Positions 33,600-41,845 of a stretch of 64,000 bases of DNA are shown here, piece by piece. Each line of letters starts with the position of its first letter. The stretch's first letter is position 1. The notes beneath the pieces were generated by a model that was not told where the DNA came from, made no database searches, and was given only the letters and a program-made list of their open reading frames with translations. A program made the position numbers and the translations under genes. The DNA comes from Ruegeria sp. EL01 (GTDB lineage: Bacteria; Pseudomonadota; Alphaproteobacteria; Rhodobacterales; Rhodobacteraceae), in NCBI RefSeq assembly GCF_900313035.1, contig NZ_OMPS01000011.1, positions 1 to 64,000 of the forward strand, given 5' to 3'.

Positions 33600-34298
33600 A
33601 TGATAGAAGAACCAACGCCATTGACTGTCAGGAAAAATTTTTCACGACCGACTGAGGATCAAATCGCAGCCTTCCAAGGCATACCGACCGGCTTTGTGGC
33701 CGATGCACTTGGCGGCGGCGGGGCGTTTTCCTCTTCGATCCGTCCCATTGGTGAGGGGCGGGACATAAAGTGTATTGCCGCCGGTCCTGCTATAACAGCG
33801 GCCAATGGTCCCGCAGATATTCTGGCGACCATTGCAGCCCTGAACTTCGTAAAGCCGGGAGATATACTGGTTGCAGCGGTTGATGGCCATCAGGGGTGTT
33901 CCGCTGCGGGGGATCGCGTGATCGGAATGCTCAAGAATGCAGGCGGAGCCGCTTTTGTCACCGACGGACCGGTCCGCGACTATGTCGGCATTGTGGGCGT
34001 GGGGCTTCCAGTTTGGTGTACCGGCCTCAATCCCGCGTCTCCTTACACATCCGGGCCAGGTCGGGTTGGTGTATCCATTCAAATCGCAGGGCAAAATGTC
34101 AGCAGCGGCGACATGATCATTGCCGACCAGGATGGTGTGGTTGTTGTCCCATTTGACCAAATCGATGACGTTATCGAGAATCTGAACCATATCCGCGATC
34201 TTGAAATGAAGCTGGACGCGGAGGTTTCAGCAGGTCGGACGGTTTCACAAACGGCCTTGGATATGCTCTCGGACAGCCGAACCACGTACCTGTCTTAG
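33600..34298 (+). CDS. RraA-family / HMG-type aldolase-like protein
   Basis: A 232-aa protein of the RraA fold (RNase E inhibitor-like and 4-hydroxy-4-methyl-2-oxoglutarate aldolases). Motifs are PTGFVADALGGGG, KPGDILVAAVDGH, FVTDGPVRD with the Arg-Asp pair of the aldolase group, and ADQDGVVVVP. The Arg-Asp pair favours a metal-dependent aldolase or decarboxylase over an RNase regulator. GGAAGAGAG sets the start at 33600. It may form a unit with the MFS gene. Confidence 0.82.
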   Translation: MIEEPTPLTVRKNFSRPTEDQIAAFQGIPTGFVADALGGGGAFSSSIRPIGEGRDIKCIAAGPAITAANGPADILATIAALNFVKPGDILVAAVDGHQGCSAAGDRVIGMLKNAGGAAFVTDGPVRDYVGIVGVGLPVWCTGLNPASPYTSGPGRVGVSIQIAGQNVSSGDMIIADQDGVVVVPFDQIDDVIENLNHIRDLEMKLDAEVSAGRTVSQTALDMLSDSRTTYLS

Positions 34299-34608
34299 TG
34301 GTATAGAGGTATCGTAAAATGAGTACCCGACGCTGAATTCCAGCCAAAGCGGAGATTGGAAATCTTAAAGAGAAGGTCGGGAATATCAGCATTGCCGACC
34401 TTGCCACACCCTGAACCGGCAAGGGCAAAAATCTGCCAAAACCACTGGCATTTCGCCGGGGGTTTTTGACCGGGTTATGTGTTTGATTTGGTGTAGAGTA
34501 GGGCGGGGTGGCAGAAACGACCCTTTTTGCGGCAGTTTTCATGTCGCCGCTAAGTCATTGATTCCGATTGCGCTGGACTGCCGCAAAAACCTCGTGCAAA
34601 AGGGATCC
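34299..34608. other. Non-coding region at the left edge of the defence island
   Basis: No gene is seen. The first half has an unremarkable short dyad (CCTTGCC and GGCAAGG around 34405). The second half contains a pair of 12-base inverted repeats next to the recombinase gene, described separately. Confidence 0.45.
34524..34589. repeat. Inverted repeat upstream of the serine recombinase (possible recombination site)
   Basis: TTTTTGCGGCAG (34524-34535) and CTGCCGCAAAAA (34578-34589) are perfect 12-base complements 42 bases apart, ending 19 bases before the recombinase start. Resolvase-type enzymes act at paired dyads beside their own gene, so this may be a res-like crossover or operator site. 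It could also be the end of the island. Confidence 0.45.
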
Positions 34609-35172
34609 ATGAAAATTGGCTACGCACGAGTGTCCACGGAGGAACAGAACCTTGATCTACAGATCGAGGCGCTGACCGAAGCCGGGTGCGACCGGATCAT
34701 CACCGACCAAGCGCAAAGTGGCATGAAAGCGGCTGAAACGCGCGCGGGTTTTTCAGAAGCAATGGAGCTTCTAGACGACGGTGATCTTCTGGTGGTCTGG
34801 AAGTTGGACAGGGTGGGGCGGTCCATTGCTGATCTCATACACCTTCTGAAGCTTTTCGGGGATCGCGGCATAGAATTCCGTAGCCTGACGGACGGGATCG
34901 ACACGACGACCGCAGGTGGGCGACTAGTGTTTCACATTATGGGAGCCTTGGCAGAGTTTGAGCGCGACTTGATCCAGGAACGCACCAAGGCTGGGCTTGC
35001 CGCTGCGAAGAAGCGCGGCAAACGACTTGGCCGACCTCCTGCGCTGACACCCGCACAAATCCAGCACGCGAAGGCGGCGATATCGGCAAGGCGAGAGACA
35101 GTTTCGGGCATGGCAGAGATACTTGGGGTAAACCGCAGCACCATCCAGCGCGCCATCGGGGCAACCCGGTAA
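34609..35172 (+). CDS. Serine recombinase (resolvase/invertase family)
   Basis: A 187-aa recombinase with the catalytic domain at residues 1-135 and a C-terminal HTH. The nucleophile is Ser9 in GYARVSTEEQN. LLVVWKLDRVGRS and ALAEFERDLIQERT are hallmarks of the Tn3/Hin group. It would cut and rejoin DNA at specific dyads. AAAGGGATCC precedes the ATG. The stop overlaps the next start (TAATG), so it is translationally coupled to the ABC-3C genes, which is more than simple neighbourhood and suggests a role in moving or switching the operon. Confidence 0.93.
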   Translation: MKIGYARVSTEEQNLDLQIEALTEAGCDRIITDQAQSGMKAAETRAGFSEAMELLDDGDLLVVWKLDRVGRSIADLIHLLKLFGDRGIEFRSLTDGIDTTTAGGRLVFHIMGALAEFERDLIQERTKAGLAAAKKRGKRLGRPPALTPAQIQHAKAAISARRETVSGMAEILGVNRSTIQRAIGATR

Positions 35173-36083
35173 TGGACGCGCTTCAGAAACATCTTTTCCA
35201 GCTCAAATTCCGCATCGCCTTCCTTGAAAGCCAAGGGAAGGCGTTCGAGGATCTGTTTTCTCGGATTATGGGTCACGCCTTCGCCGGCGATTTCCAGGCT
35301 GTGCGGCCATATGGGAATAAGGGCGATCTGAAGTGTGACGGTTACCGAGGAAGCGACAAGACCGTTTTTCAGTGCTATGCGCCGAAAACAACCAAGCTTG
35401 ATAAGCTTCAGGCGAAGGTCGACGAAGATTTCAATGGTGCGGTCGCGCATTGGGGGCCGCGCATGGAGCGCTGGTCCTTTGTACACAACGACGACGATGG
35501 CCTTCCTGCCGATGTGATTCAGCAGTTAATCGATCTTGGTCAGGCCAATCAGAGCGTGTCGCTCGGCCAGATGAGCTACCCAGAGATTTTCGATGTTACG
35601 ATGTCGCTGGCAGCTCCACACCTCGAAGACTTGTTCGGTCCGGCTCCTACGCAGCGCACGCTTGCACAACTCGATTTCGAGGCTCTGCGTCCTGTCGTCA
35701 TGCTAATCCAGCGGATTGATCCAGATGAGAATCCGTCCCTGGCGGCACCTTCTGCATCAAAACTGAAGGCGAACGACCTGTCCGACGATGCAGCAGAACT
35801 TTTGCGTCAAGGGCGTCGCAGAGAGCGACTGGTCGAGGATTTCTTCAACCAGTTTCCGAATCCCGACTTTGGTGAGGAGATCGCTCAGGGCTTCCGTGAT
35901 CGCTACCACGAGCTGAAGCAGCAAGGCCACTCGGCAGATCATATTTTCATGGAGCTTCAGCACTTCGCGGGGGGAATGAGCGGAACACCGCAGCATCAAG
36001 CCGCTGTTCTGGCCGTCATGTCGTATTTCTTCGAGCGCTGCGACATTTTTGAGGATTATGTGGAAGCGGAGGCCGACACATGA
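35172..36083 (+). CDS. ABC-3C system effector with restriction-endonuclease-like domain
   Basis: A 303-aa protein starting at the overlap with the recombinase stop. The N-terminus looks like a PD-(D/E)xK-type fold: Glu26 in GKAFEDLF, Asp56 in KCDGY and Gln67 in FQCYAPK. The C-terminal half is helical with RRRERLVEDFFNQFP and LQHFAGGM, as in ABC-three-component (ABC-3C) C-terminal domains. Proteins of this layout are the effector partner of the DUF2326 ATPase in predicted conflict systems. Nuclease activity is inferred. The strict catalytic Lys is displaced, so it may be inactive or atypical. Confidence 0.7.
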   Translation: MDALQKHLFQLKFRIAFLESQGKAFEDLFSRIMGHAFAGDFQAVRPYGNKGDLKCDGYRGSDKTVFQCYAPKTTKLDKLQAKVDEDFNGAVAHWGPRMERWSFVHNDDDGLPADVIQQLIDLGQANQSVSLGQMSYPEIFDVTMSLAAPHLEDLFGPAPTQRTLAQLDFEALRPVVMLIQRIDPDENPSLAAPSASKLKANDLSDDAAELLRQGRRRERLVEDFFNQFPNPDFGEEIAQGFRDRYHELKQQGHSADHIFMELQHFAGGMSGTPQHQAAVLAVMSYFFERCDIFEDYVEAEADT

Positions 36084-36325
36084 TCCTTCCGACCAAACAT
36101 ATCCGTCCCGAACGCGCGCTCCTGACCGTGGGTGCCGATATACTCGCGTGCCTGAAGCGACCGATGACAGTGTCACGGGTATGGGACGAAGTGCGAGAGC
36201 AGCGTGGCGAAGCAGCAGGGGTGGCGCCCATAAACTACGATTGGTTCATTCTCGCCCTTGATCTCCTGTTTATCACAAAGGCGGTCAGTTTTGAAAATGG
36301 CCTACTTCGTAAGGGCGCGCCATGA
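36080..36325 (+). CDS. ABC-3C system middle component, MC6-like
   Basis: An 81-aa protein with a small winged-helix-like plan: MILPTKHIRPERALLTVGAD, RPMTVSRVWDEVRE and NYDWFILALDLLF. I recognise these as the middle component type 6 of ABC-three-component systems. It overlaps its neighbours by 4 bases on each side, so it is made stoichiometrically with the effector and the ATPase and probably bridges them. Confidence 0.75.
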   Translation: MILPTKHIRPERALLTVGADILACLKRPMTVSRVWDEVREQRGEAAGVAPINYDWFILALDLLFITKAVSFENGLLRKGAP

Positions 36326-38082
36326 TCCACAACCTCACAAGTGATCTGGAGAGTTTCAAAAGCCTGACCTTCGGTCCGGGTCTAAACATTCTCTTGGCTG
36401 AGAAGACGGCGCAATCAACGGATCGGCAGACGCGAAACGGGGCAGGGAAGACCAGTTTTGTCGAACTGGTCCACTTTATCTATGGCGGCAACGCCAAGCC
36501 TGACAGCATCTTTCGCTCCGATGAACTGAAACCGCACACCTTCGAAATGCAGACCGATATCAGTGGGCATACGATTTCTGCCGCGCGGTCTGGCACGAAG
36601 CCTGCACGCATCAGACTTCAGGGCGAGACGGAGCATTGGCCGATCAAACCCGAACTGGACAACAAGACCGGCGACCTCGTGCTGTCGAACACCAACTGGC
36701 GAGCCGATCTGGGCGCTTTGCTATTCGATCTGCCAACGGACCCGGAGGCAATAAGTCGGTTCGGACCGACTTTCCGTTCACTCTTTTCCTATTTTGCGCG
36801 GCGACAAGGAAGTGGAGGGTTCGTTCAGCCAACGCAGCAATCCGGACCACAGCAGAATTGGGACCAGCAGGTCGCAATATCTTACCTTCTCGGGTTGGAT
36901 GCCAGCATTGCACAGCAGTTTCAGGAAACGCGTGCGCAAGAGAGTGCAATGGCGGAGCTGCGGAAAGCGGCGAAGAAAGGCGACTTGGGTGAGTTTTATG
37001 GAAACTCTGCCGACTTTCGAACGCGGTTGGCGATCGCAGAAACCAAGGCCCGTCAACTTCAGAAGCAACTCGCTGAGTTCAACGTCGTTCCGGAATATGC
37101 ATCGATGGAGCAGGAAGCTTCAGAGATTACGCGCTCTATTTCCTCCATCAACGACGACAACCTGATTGATCGAGAACTTGTGCTGCAGCTGAGAACAGCC
37201 TTGGAGAGCGAAGAACCACCTGCGATCACCAACGTCGAAAGGCTATACCACGAAGCTGGTGTCGTTCTTCCGGAGGCGGTAGGGCGCAGATTCGAAGAGG
37301 TGTCGGAGTTTCATGAGGCCATCATTCGAAACCGCCAGACTCATCTTTCGGCGGAGATCACTGCTGCAGAAGCACGCATTGCAGAACGGGAAGCGCAGCG
37401 ACTAGAGTTGGATCGACGCCGGGGCCAGCTCATGGGCATTCTTCAATCGGGGGGCGCGCTGGAACACTACTCACGCCTTCAGGAAGAGGCCGGGCGCACC
37501 GAAGCGAAAGTAGAAGCATTGCGTCAGCAGTTGGAGATTGCCGAGCGGATTGAGAGCACGAAAGTCCAGCTCGACATCGAGCGAGCCCGTTTGCAGCAAG
37601 CGCTTCAAGCCGACCTTCATGAGCGCAATGATATCACGAATGATGCCATCGTGATTTTCGAAGAACTGTCCACCTCGCTCTACGAGCAGGCCGGGCATCT
37701 GACAATTGCTGCGACACCCAATGGTCCCACGTTCGAGGTGGCAATCGATGCACAGCGGAGCAAAGGCATCAACAGCATGCAGATCTTCTGTTTCGATCTG
37801 ATGTTGGCCGAACTGACGGCGAAACGTGGAATTGGGCCAGGCTTCCTCATCCATGACAGTCATCTTTTCGATGGCGTTGATGAAAGACAGGTCGCCAAGG
37901 CTCTGCAGCTTGGAGCTAATCATGCCGAAAGAGTCGGCTTCCAATATATCGTGACCATGAACTCAGATGCGCTGCCCGTGGACGGGTTTCAAGACGGTTT
38001 TGATGTGCACCAGTACGTCAATCCGACCCGCCTTACAGACGAAGAAGAAACGGGTGGCCTGTTTGGCCTCAGATTTGGATAG
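36322..38082 (+). CDS. ABC-3C system SMC-like ATPase (DUF2326)
   Basis: A 586-aa ABC ATPase with Walker A NGAGKT at residues 39-44, a long central coiled coil (about 200-430), and a C-terminal DUF2326-like half with GFLIHDSHLFDGVDERQ in the Walker B position. Such SMC-type ATPases are the sensor/motor of ABC-3C systems. It is the last gene of the four-gene overlapping operon. The target is probably unusual DNA ends or invading DNA, by analogy only. Confidence 0.82.
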   Translation: MIHNLTSDLESFKSLTFGPGLNILLAEKTAQSTDRQTRNGAGKTSFVELVHFIYGGNAKPDSIFRSDELKPHTFEMQTDISGHTISAARSGTKPARIRLQGETEHWPIKPELDNKTGDLVLSNTNWRADLGALLFDLPTDPEAISRFGPTFRSLFSYFARRQGSGGFVQPTQQSGPQQNWDQQVAISYLLGLDASIAQQFQETRAQESAMAELRKAAKKGDLGEFYGNSADFRTRLAIAETKARQLQKQLAEFNVVPEYASMEQEASEITRSISSINDDNLIDRELVLQLRTALESEEPPAITNVERLYHEAGVVLPEAVGRRFEEVSEFHEAIIRNRQTHLSAEITAAEARIAEREAQRLELDRRRGQLMGILQSGGALEHYSRLQEEAGRTEAKVEALRQQLEIAERIESTKVQLDIERARLQQALQADLHERNDITNDAIVIFEELSTSLYEQAGHLTIAATPNGPTFEVAIDAQRSKGINSMQIFCFDLMLAELTAKRGIGPGFLIHDSHLFDGVDERQVAKALQLGANHAERVGFQYIVTMNSDALPVDGFQDGFDVHQYVNPTRLTDEEETGGLFGLRFG

Positions 38083-38207
38083 CGGTGGATCGACTGGGTA
38101 GATTTCGCGCACGGCTTAAATTCAAACTAGGCATCTAATTTCAACTTGCAGAGCATACGCGCGATAGTCTATTTCGTTCGATCCGCGCTAGAGGACCTGG
38201 TTGGAAA

Positions 38208-39170
38208 ATGTCTGAGATATTCGAGAACGCAATCACCTCAATCAAACTTGGTATTGAGGATTTCCAGACCGGTGACGACGACCGGATGCTGAGTGCCGCG
38301 CGCAACTACTACGCGGGCCTTCTTCTGCTTGCCAAGGAATGCTTGGTCAACGCGGTCCCGGAAGCTGATGCGATGGATGTCATTGGGGCAAAATTCAAGC
38401 CTGTCCCAGACGGTGATGGCGGAGTTGATCACGTCGTCATGGGATACACAACTGTTGATCTTGCTCAACTCAAGACCCGCTTCAAGGACTTCGGGCTGGC
38501 CTGGCCCGATGCAAATATTACTAACCTTCAAAGGTTCCGGAATGATCTGGAACATCATCATCTGAAGGAACCTGCAAGCGCCTTGAGCGAAGCAATCGCA
38601 TCGTCATTTCCAATGGTAGTCGATTTCTTCAAGATTCTTGATGAAGACCCGCAGGAATACCTGCAAGATGTCTGGGAAACAATCCTTGCGGAAAGGGCGG
38701 CTTTCGAAAAAGTGCAGGTCGCTTGCTTGGCAAGTTTGGAGCCCGTCGGATGGCCTGCAGATGTTGAGCACCTTGACAGGATGAATTGCCCAAACTGTCA
38801 ATCATCGTTGATTGGCCAGGCTGATCCAGAAAACACGAACCATGAAGCGATAAACGGAAAATGCTTTCAATGTGGCGAAGAAATTGGCTTTGAGAAAATG
38901 ATGGAGTTGGTTGTCAAAGCCAGCTACGAAATCTCCGCATATCTGATGGCAAAAGAGGGCCTGTCCCCTGCCATTGCAGACTGTCCGCATTGCACTGCCA
39001 CCGCATATGTTGAAACCGGCGAAGACAGTATCTGCTTCGTGTGTGGTGAAAGCATCGCTGGGACCTGTTACCGGTGTTCCGCAGACATTGACGTGAACGA
39101 GTACAGCTATGATCACGAAGGTCTTTGTAGCTATTGCGCTCACATGGCAGAAAAGATGATGCGGGAGTGA
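38208..39170 (+). CDS. HEPN-motif protein with zinc-ribbon array (copy 1)
   Basis: A 320-aa protein. The N-terminal ~150 residues are helical and resemble the HEPN fold, with LGIEDFQ, LSAARNYYAGLLLL and the R-x4-H motif RNDLEH at residues 111-116. The C-terminal part has six CxxC pairs (194/197, 219/222, 259/262, 276/279, 287/290, 307/310), probably three zinc ribbons. HEPN proteins are often RNases in defence or toxin modules, with Arg and His as the active pair. It lies 125 bases after the ABC-3C operon and is homologous to the converging gene at 39341-40309. Confidence 0.72.
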   Translation: MSEIFENAITSIKLGIEDFQTGDDDRMLSAARNYYAGLLLLAKECLVNAVPEADAMDVIGAKFKPVPDGDGGVDHVVMGYTTVDLAQLKTRFKDFGLAWPDANITNLQRFRNDLEHHHLKEPASALSEAIASSFPMVVDFFKILDEDPQEYLQDVWETILAERAAFEKVQVACLASLEPVGWPADVEHLDRMNCPNCQSSLIGQADPENTNHEAINGKCFQCGEEIGFEKMMELVVKASYEISAYLMAKEGLSPAIADCPHCTATAYVETGEDSICFVCGESIAGTCYRCSADIDVNEYSYDHEGLCSYCAHMAEKMMRE

Positions 39171-39340
39171 CGATCAATACCTTCGCGCAAGCACGTTGGT
39201 TCAAATCATGGCCTGACAAAGGCAACGGCCTGAACACCGGCGACCAGCATGGCGCATAGAGGGCATCTGTCTATAATGCGGGACAATCCTGCTTTCCGGT
39301 TCAAACGCAATTAGCGCACACTTGCCGGTTAGATTTGGTT

Positions 39341-40309
39341 TCACTGATGTATGAATGTTTCTTCCCAACAGCTTTGACAGAGATCACCACCAATATCGGA
39401 CTCAACTCCTGGCGTCAGAAGTTGCCCACATGTACGGCATTCTTCCTTTGGGTCGTAACCGCAGAGAAAACAAGTCGGCTCCTCTATCGCAAGAACGAAA
39501 GCCTCCCGTTCACATTTTGGACATTCGATCCAAGCAGGTTCTCCACCTTGCGTCATTGTCAGATACGCGTCGGCATAGAAGGAGTGTTGCACCAGAAGCT
39601 CGACAAAGTCTTCAGTTCCATATGCAGCACCGCAGCCGTGGCAAAGGGCGTCGATCATTTGCGGATCAGAGTTTTCCGAATCTGATTGTTTCAAAAGGCT
39701 GAGGCCGCAAGTGGTGCATGCTGCAGGCTCATCTGTGGTGAAGTGATTGGCCCAAGGCAGTTCCGATAATGAGGCCAAGCATTCCTCGACGAGTTTCACG
39801 TAAAGCTGTTCTTGCTCGGCCATGAATGTCCATGATGCCCCCAAGTGATCAGCTGGGTTCTCGCCAAGTAGATCAAAGAATTCGGCGACGATCGGATAAC
39901 ATGCTCCAACAGTCTTCTTGATATCCTTTTGGGAGTGAGGATGGGAGAAGTGCTCCACTGCATTTCGCATTCTACGCAACAAAGTGAAGGCGGTCTTGGC
40001 GTCCCCCTTGACCCAGTTAAGGTCGAAATCTGCAAACCGCTGTTCAAGGTCTCCAACATCGATTGTAGCATGCCCTCTGGCCCTAATTTGCACATTCCCA
40101 TGGCCATCTGGGACGAGTTTGTGCCGTGCGGCGAGCACGATAGCTGGATCTGCAGATTCCGCTCGGCTCAGCAAGCATGCTTTGCCTAATAACACTACGC
40201 CCGCGTGAAAATTTCGGATCGCGCTCAATGCCCGTTTGGGGTCATCCGTTTGGATGTCCTCAATGCCAAGCGCTATCGAACTTGTCGCATTTTCAAGAAT
40301 TGTAGCCAC
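39341..40309 (-). CDS. HEPN-motif protein with zinc-ribbon array (copy 2)
   Basis: A 322-aa paralogue of the converging gene, with the same layout end to end: LGIEDIQ, LSAIRNFHAGVVLL, the R-x4-H motif RNAVEH (115-120) and six CxxC pairs (198/201, 223/226, 263/266, 280/283, 291/294, 311/314) at nearly the same spacing. The two are clearly diverged, so this is an old duplication or a pair acquired together. It has its own transcript, tail-to-tail with copy 1. An RNase function is inferred. Confidence 0.72.
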   Translation of the reverse strand: MATILENATSSIALGIEDIQTDDPKRALSAIRNFHAGVVLLGKACLLSRAESADPAIVLAARHKLVPDGHGNVQIRARGHATIDVGDLEQRFADFDLNWVKGDAKTAFTLLRRMRNAVEHFSHPHSQKDIKKTVGACYPIVAEFFDLLGENPADHLGASWTFMAEQEQLYVKLVEECLASLSELPWANHFTTDEPAACTTCGLSLLKQSDSENSDPQMIDALCHGCGAAYGTEDFVELLVQHSFYADAYLTMTQGGEPAWIECPKCEREAFVLAIEEPTCFLCGYDPKEECRTCGQLLTPGVESDIGGDLCQSCWEETFIHQ

Positions 40310-40415
40310 GGTTCTTTAAACCTTTAGTCTTTGGTCACGTGCTGTCCGCAACAAATTTCGCGGTGACCATGCGTGACCACATTCCATGCAACAGCTTTGG
40401 AGCGGGAAGCACGGT

Positions 40416-40685
40416 TTACTTCTTTCGACCCGGACGCTGAGTTAGCGCTGATCCCGCAGCAGACTTTGCCGCCTTAGACGCATTTGGATTCCGGAGCGTT
40501 TTTGACGCAGCGCTAGCGGCTCTCCTGCTCGTGACTTCGTTGGCACCGCTCTTGCTCCTCACCTGTGTCAATGCAGAACCTGCCGCACTTTTCGCCGCTT
40601 TGCTCGCAGTAGGGCTGCGCAGCGTCTTCGAAGCTGCAGATGCTGCCCGCCTTCCAGTCACCTCTGTGTTACGTTTCCTGGTCAT
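40416..40685 (-). CDS. Small basic protein with two internal repeats
   Basis: An 89-aa lysine/alanine/serine-rich protein made of two copies of one ~33-residue unit. Each unit contains RRAASAASKTLR followed by ASKAAKSAAGSALTQ. The two copies begin at about residues 12 and 53. GGAGGACTACA precedes the ATG. It resembles short helical proteins often found on mobile elements, which usually have one unit. No function is known. Basic charge and repeats suggest nucleic-acid binding. Confidence 0.7.
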   Translation of the reverse strand: MTRKRNTEVTGRRAASAASKTLRSPTASKAAKSAAGSALTQVRSKSGANEVTSRRAASAASKTLRNPNASKAAKSAAGSALTQRPGRKK

Positions 40686-40721
40686 TGTAGTCCTCCATAA
40701 TTTTGATCGAGTTGCTGTAAC

Positions 40722-40964
40722 TTAGTGATTGACAGGCTGATAGAGCGTGTAGCCACGCGCGAGTTTCTGATTGACTAGTTTGGTGATGGCTTTTCGTGCT
40801 TCCAATTCAGTATCGTAACAATCCCGACGATGCCTGCCCCACGAACCGCTACGACCCCATTGGCGGTGAACGCGGTGATCGTTGAACAGGTCTTTCTCAA
40901 GTTCCACACAGTAAAACCGATCCATATTGAGTTCAGGATCAACACGTTTCATATCAATCTGCAT
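40722..40964 (-). CDS. WGR-domain protein
   Basis: An 80-aa protein consisting of one WGR domain, with RFYCVELEKDLFND, RQWGRSGSWGR at about residues 34-44 and the closing KLARGYTLYQP. WGR domains bind DNA or RNA ends in PARP1-type and other proteins. AAGGAGGAGATCG just before the ATG is a strong ribosome site. It overlaps the end of the WYL gene by 11 bases, so they are one transcript. Confidence 0.88.
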   Translation of the reverse strand: MQIDMKRVDPELNMDRFYCVELEKDLFNDHRVHRQWGRSGSWGRHRRDCYDTELEARKAITKLVNQKLARGYTLYQPVNH

Positions 40965-41772
40965 CGATCTCCTCCTTGGTCATGGGAATGTGTTTGATCG
41001 AAAGGCATTCAAGTCGCGGAAACTCCTGATCGAGTCCCCAGCGTCGTGTGGTGTAAAATTCGAGGGCCTGGCGAATGCGTATTTCCAAGACGTCTTCCGT
41101 GAAACCAAACTCGGTTCGAACAACCCTTTGTTGCGAGGCTGCCAATCGTTCATGGGGTCGTAGTTCTAAGACCGACCATGTAAACCATTCGTCATCGCGA
41201 GGAATATCTTCAATTCTTGATGATTTGAGAAACGACAAATCAAGATCAATGCGAGAGGGGATGAAATCTCGGAACTGATTGCGCGTAAAACAATACGCGC
41301 GAACGTGCAATCGGACACCATCAGAGACAAAGCGCAAGGGCGCAATCATGCGGGTTTCTGGTTCAGGATCGCGCATCGATTGATAGACTATTTCGACCGA
41401 CTGACCTCCTCGAATGGCTCGATAAAGCGGCAAGAAAGCATGTACGTTTTGAGTGCGCTGAAGGTCAGGGAGCTCATCATAAACAGATTGTGTATCGCCA
41501 TCAAAGAGCTCTAAGAGCTCGGACGTTGCAGCGGGTCCTGTCAACCGCTGAAAGCCCTTTTGAGCAAGATATTGGCGTGAGGTTGCATCGTAGATGAGAG
41601 CGTCATCATCGACTTCTTTTAGATAAGAGCGAAAATCCAATGCAGCCTGTGCATTGGAAATCCCAAACTGCTGAATAAGCGATGCGCGCGTCGCAGCCCC
41701 GTTCCAAAAGAACAGTCGGTCCAGATACTCCAGCCGTTTACGCTGGGCGTATTTCAAATCTTCAAATGCCAT
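40954..41772 (-). CDS. WYL-domain regulator, BrxR/CapW-like
   Basis: A 272-aa regulator with an N-terminal winged helix (about residues 8-60, including RLEYLDRLFFWNG and FGISNAQAALDFRSY) and a central WYL domain (about 120-190) with VEIVYQSM, PLRFVSDGVRLHVRAYC and RDFIPSRI. That layout matches BrxR/CapW repressors, which control defence genes and are released by nucleotide or nucleic-acid signals. It is divergent from sbcDC with 73 bases between, and is cotranscribed with the WGR gene. Control of sbcDC is inferred. Confidence 0.85.
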   Translation of the reverse strand: MAFEDLKYAQRKRLEYLDRLFFWNGAATRASLIQQFGISNAQAALDFRSYLKEVDDDALIYDATSRQYLAQKGFQRLTGPAATSELLELFDGDTQSVYDELPDLQRTQNVHAFLPLYRAIRGGQSVEIVYQSMRDPEPETRMIAPLRFVSDGVRLHVRAYCFTRNQFRDFIPSRIDLDLSFLKSSRIEDIPRDDEWFTWSVLELRPHERLAASQQRVVRTEFGFTEDVLEIRIRQALEFYTTRRWGLDQEFPRLECLSIKHIPMTKEEIDAD

Positions 41773-41845
41773 TCGTTAGCATTAGCTTGACTCTCATTAT
41801 TTGTCCATATAAAAAATACACGTGCAAAAAGTAACGGAGTGCAGC
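41773..41845. promoter_or_regulatory. Divergent promoter region between WYL regulator and sbcD
   Basis: The 73-base gap is AT-rich. It holds TTGACT (41787-41792) and TATAAA (41808-41813) on the plus strand, separated by a short 15-base spacer. No strong dyad is visible to the eye. As the only space between a BrxR-like repressor and sbcD it is the likely operator region. Confidence 0.4.

Noticed and set aside
35172..36083. The 303-aa protein as a classical type IV restriction enzyme
   Set aside because: It is coupled to MC6 and DUF2326 partners and lacks the strict (E/Q)xK triad, so the ABC-3C effector reading fits better.
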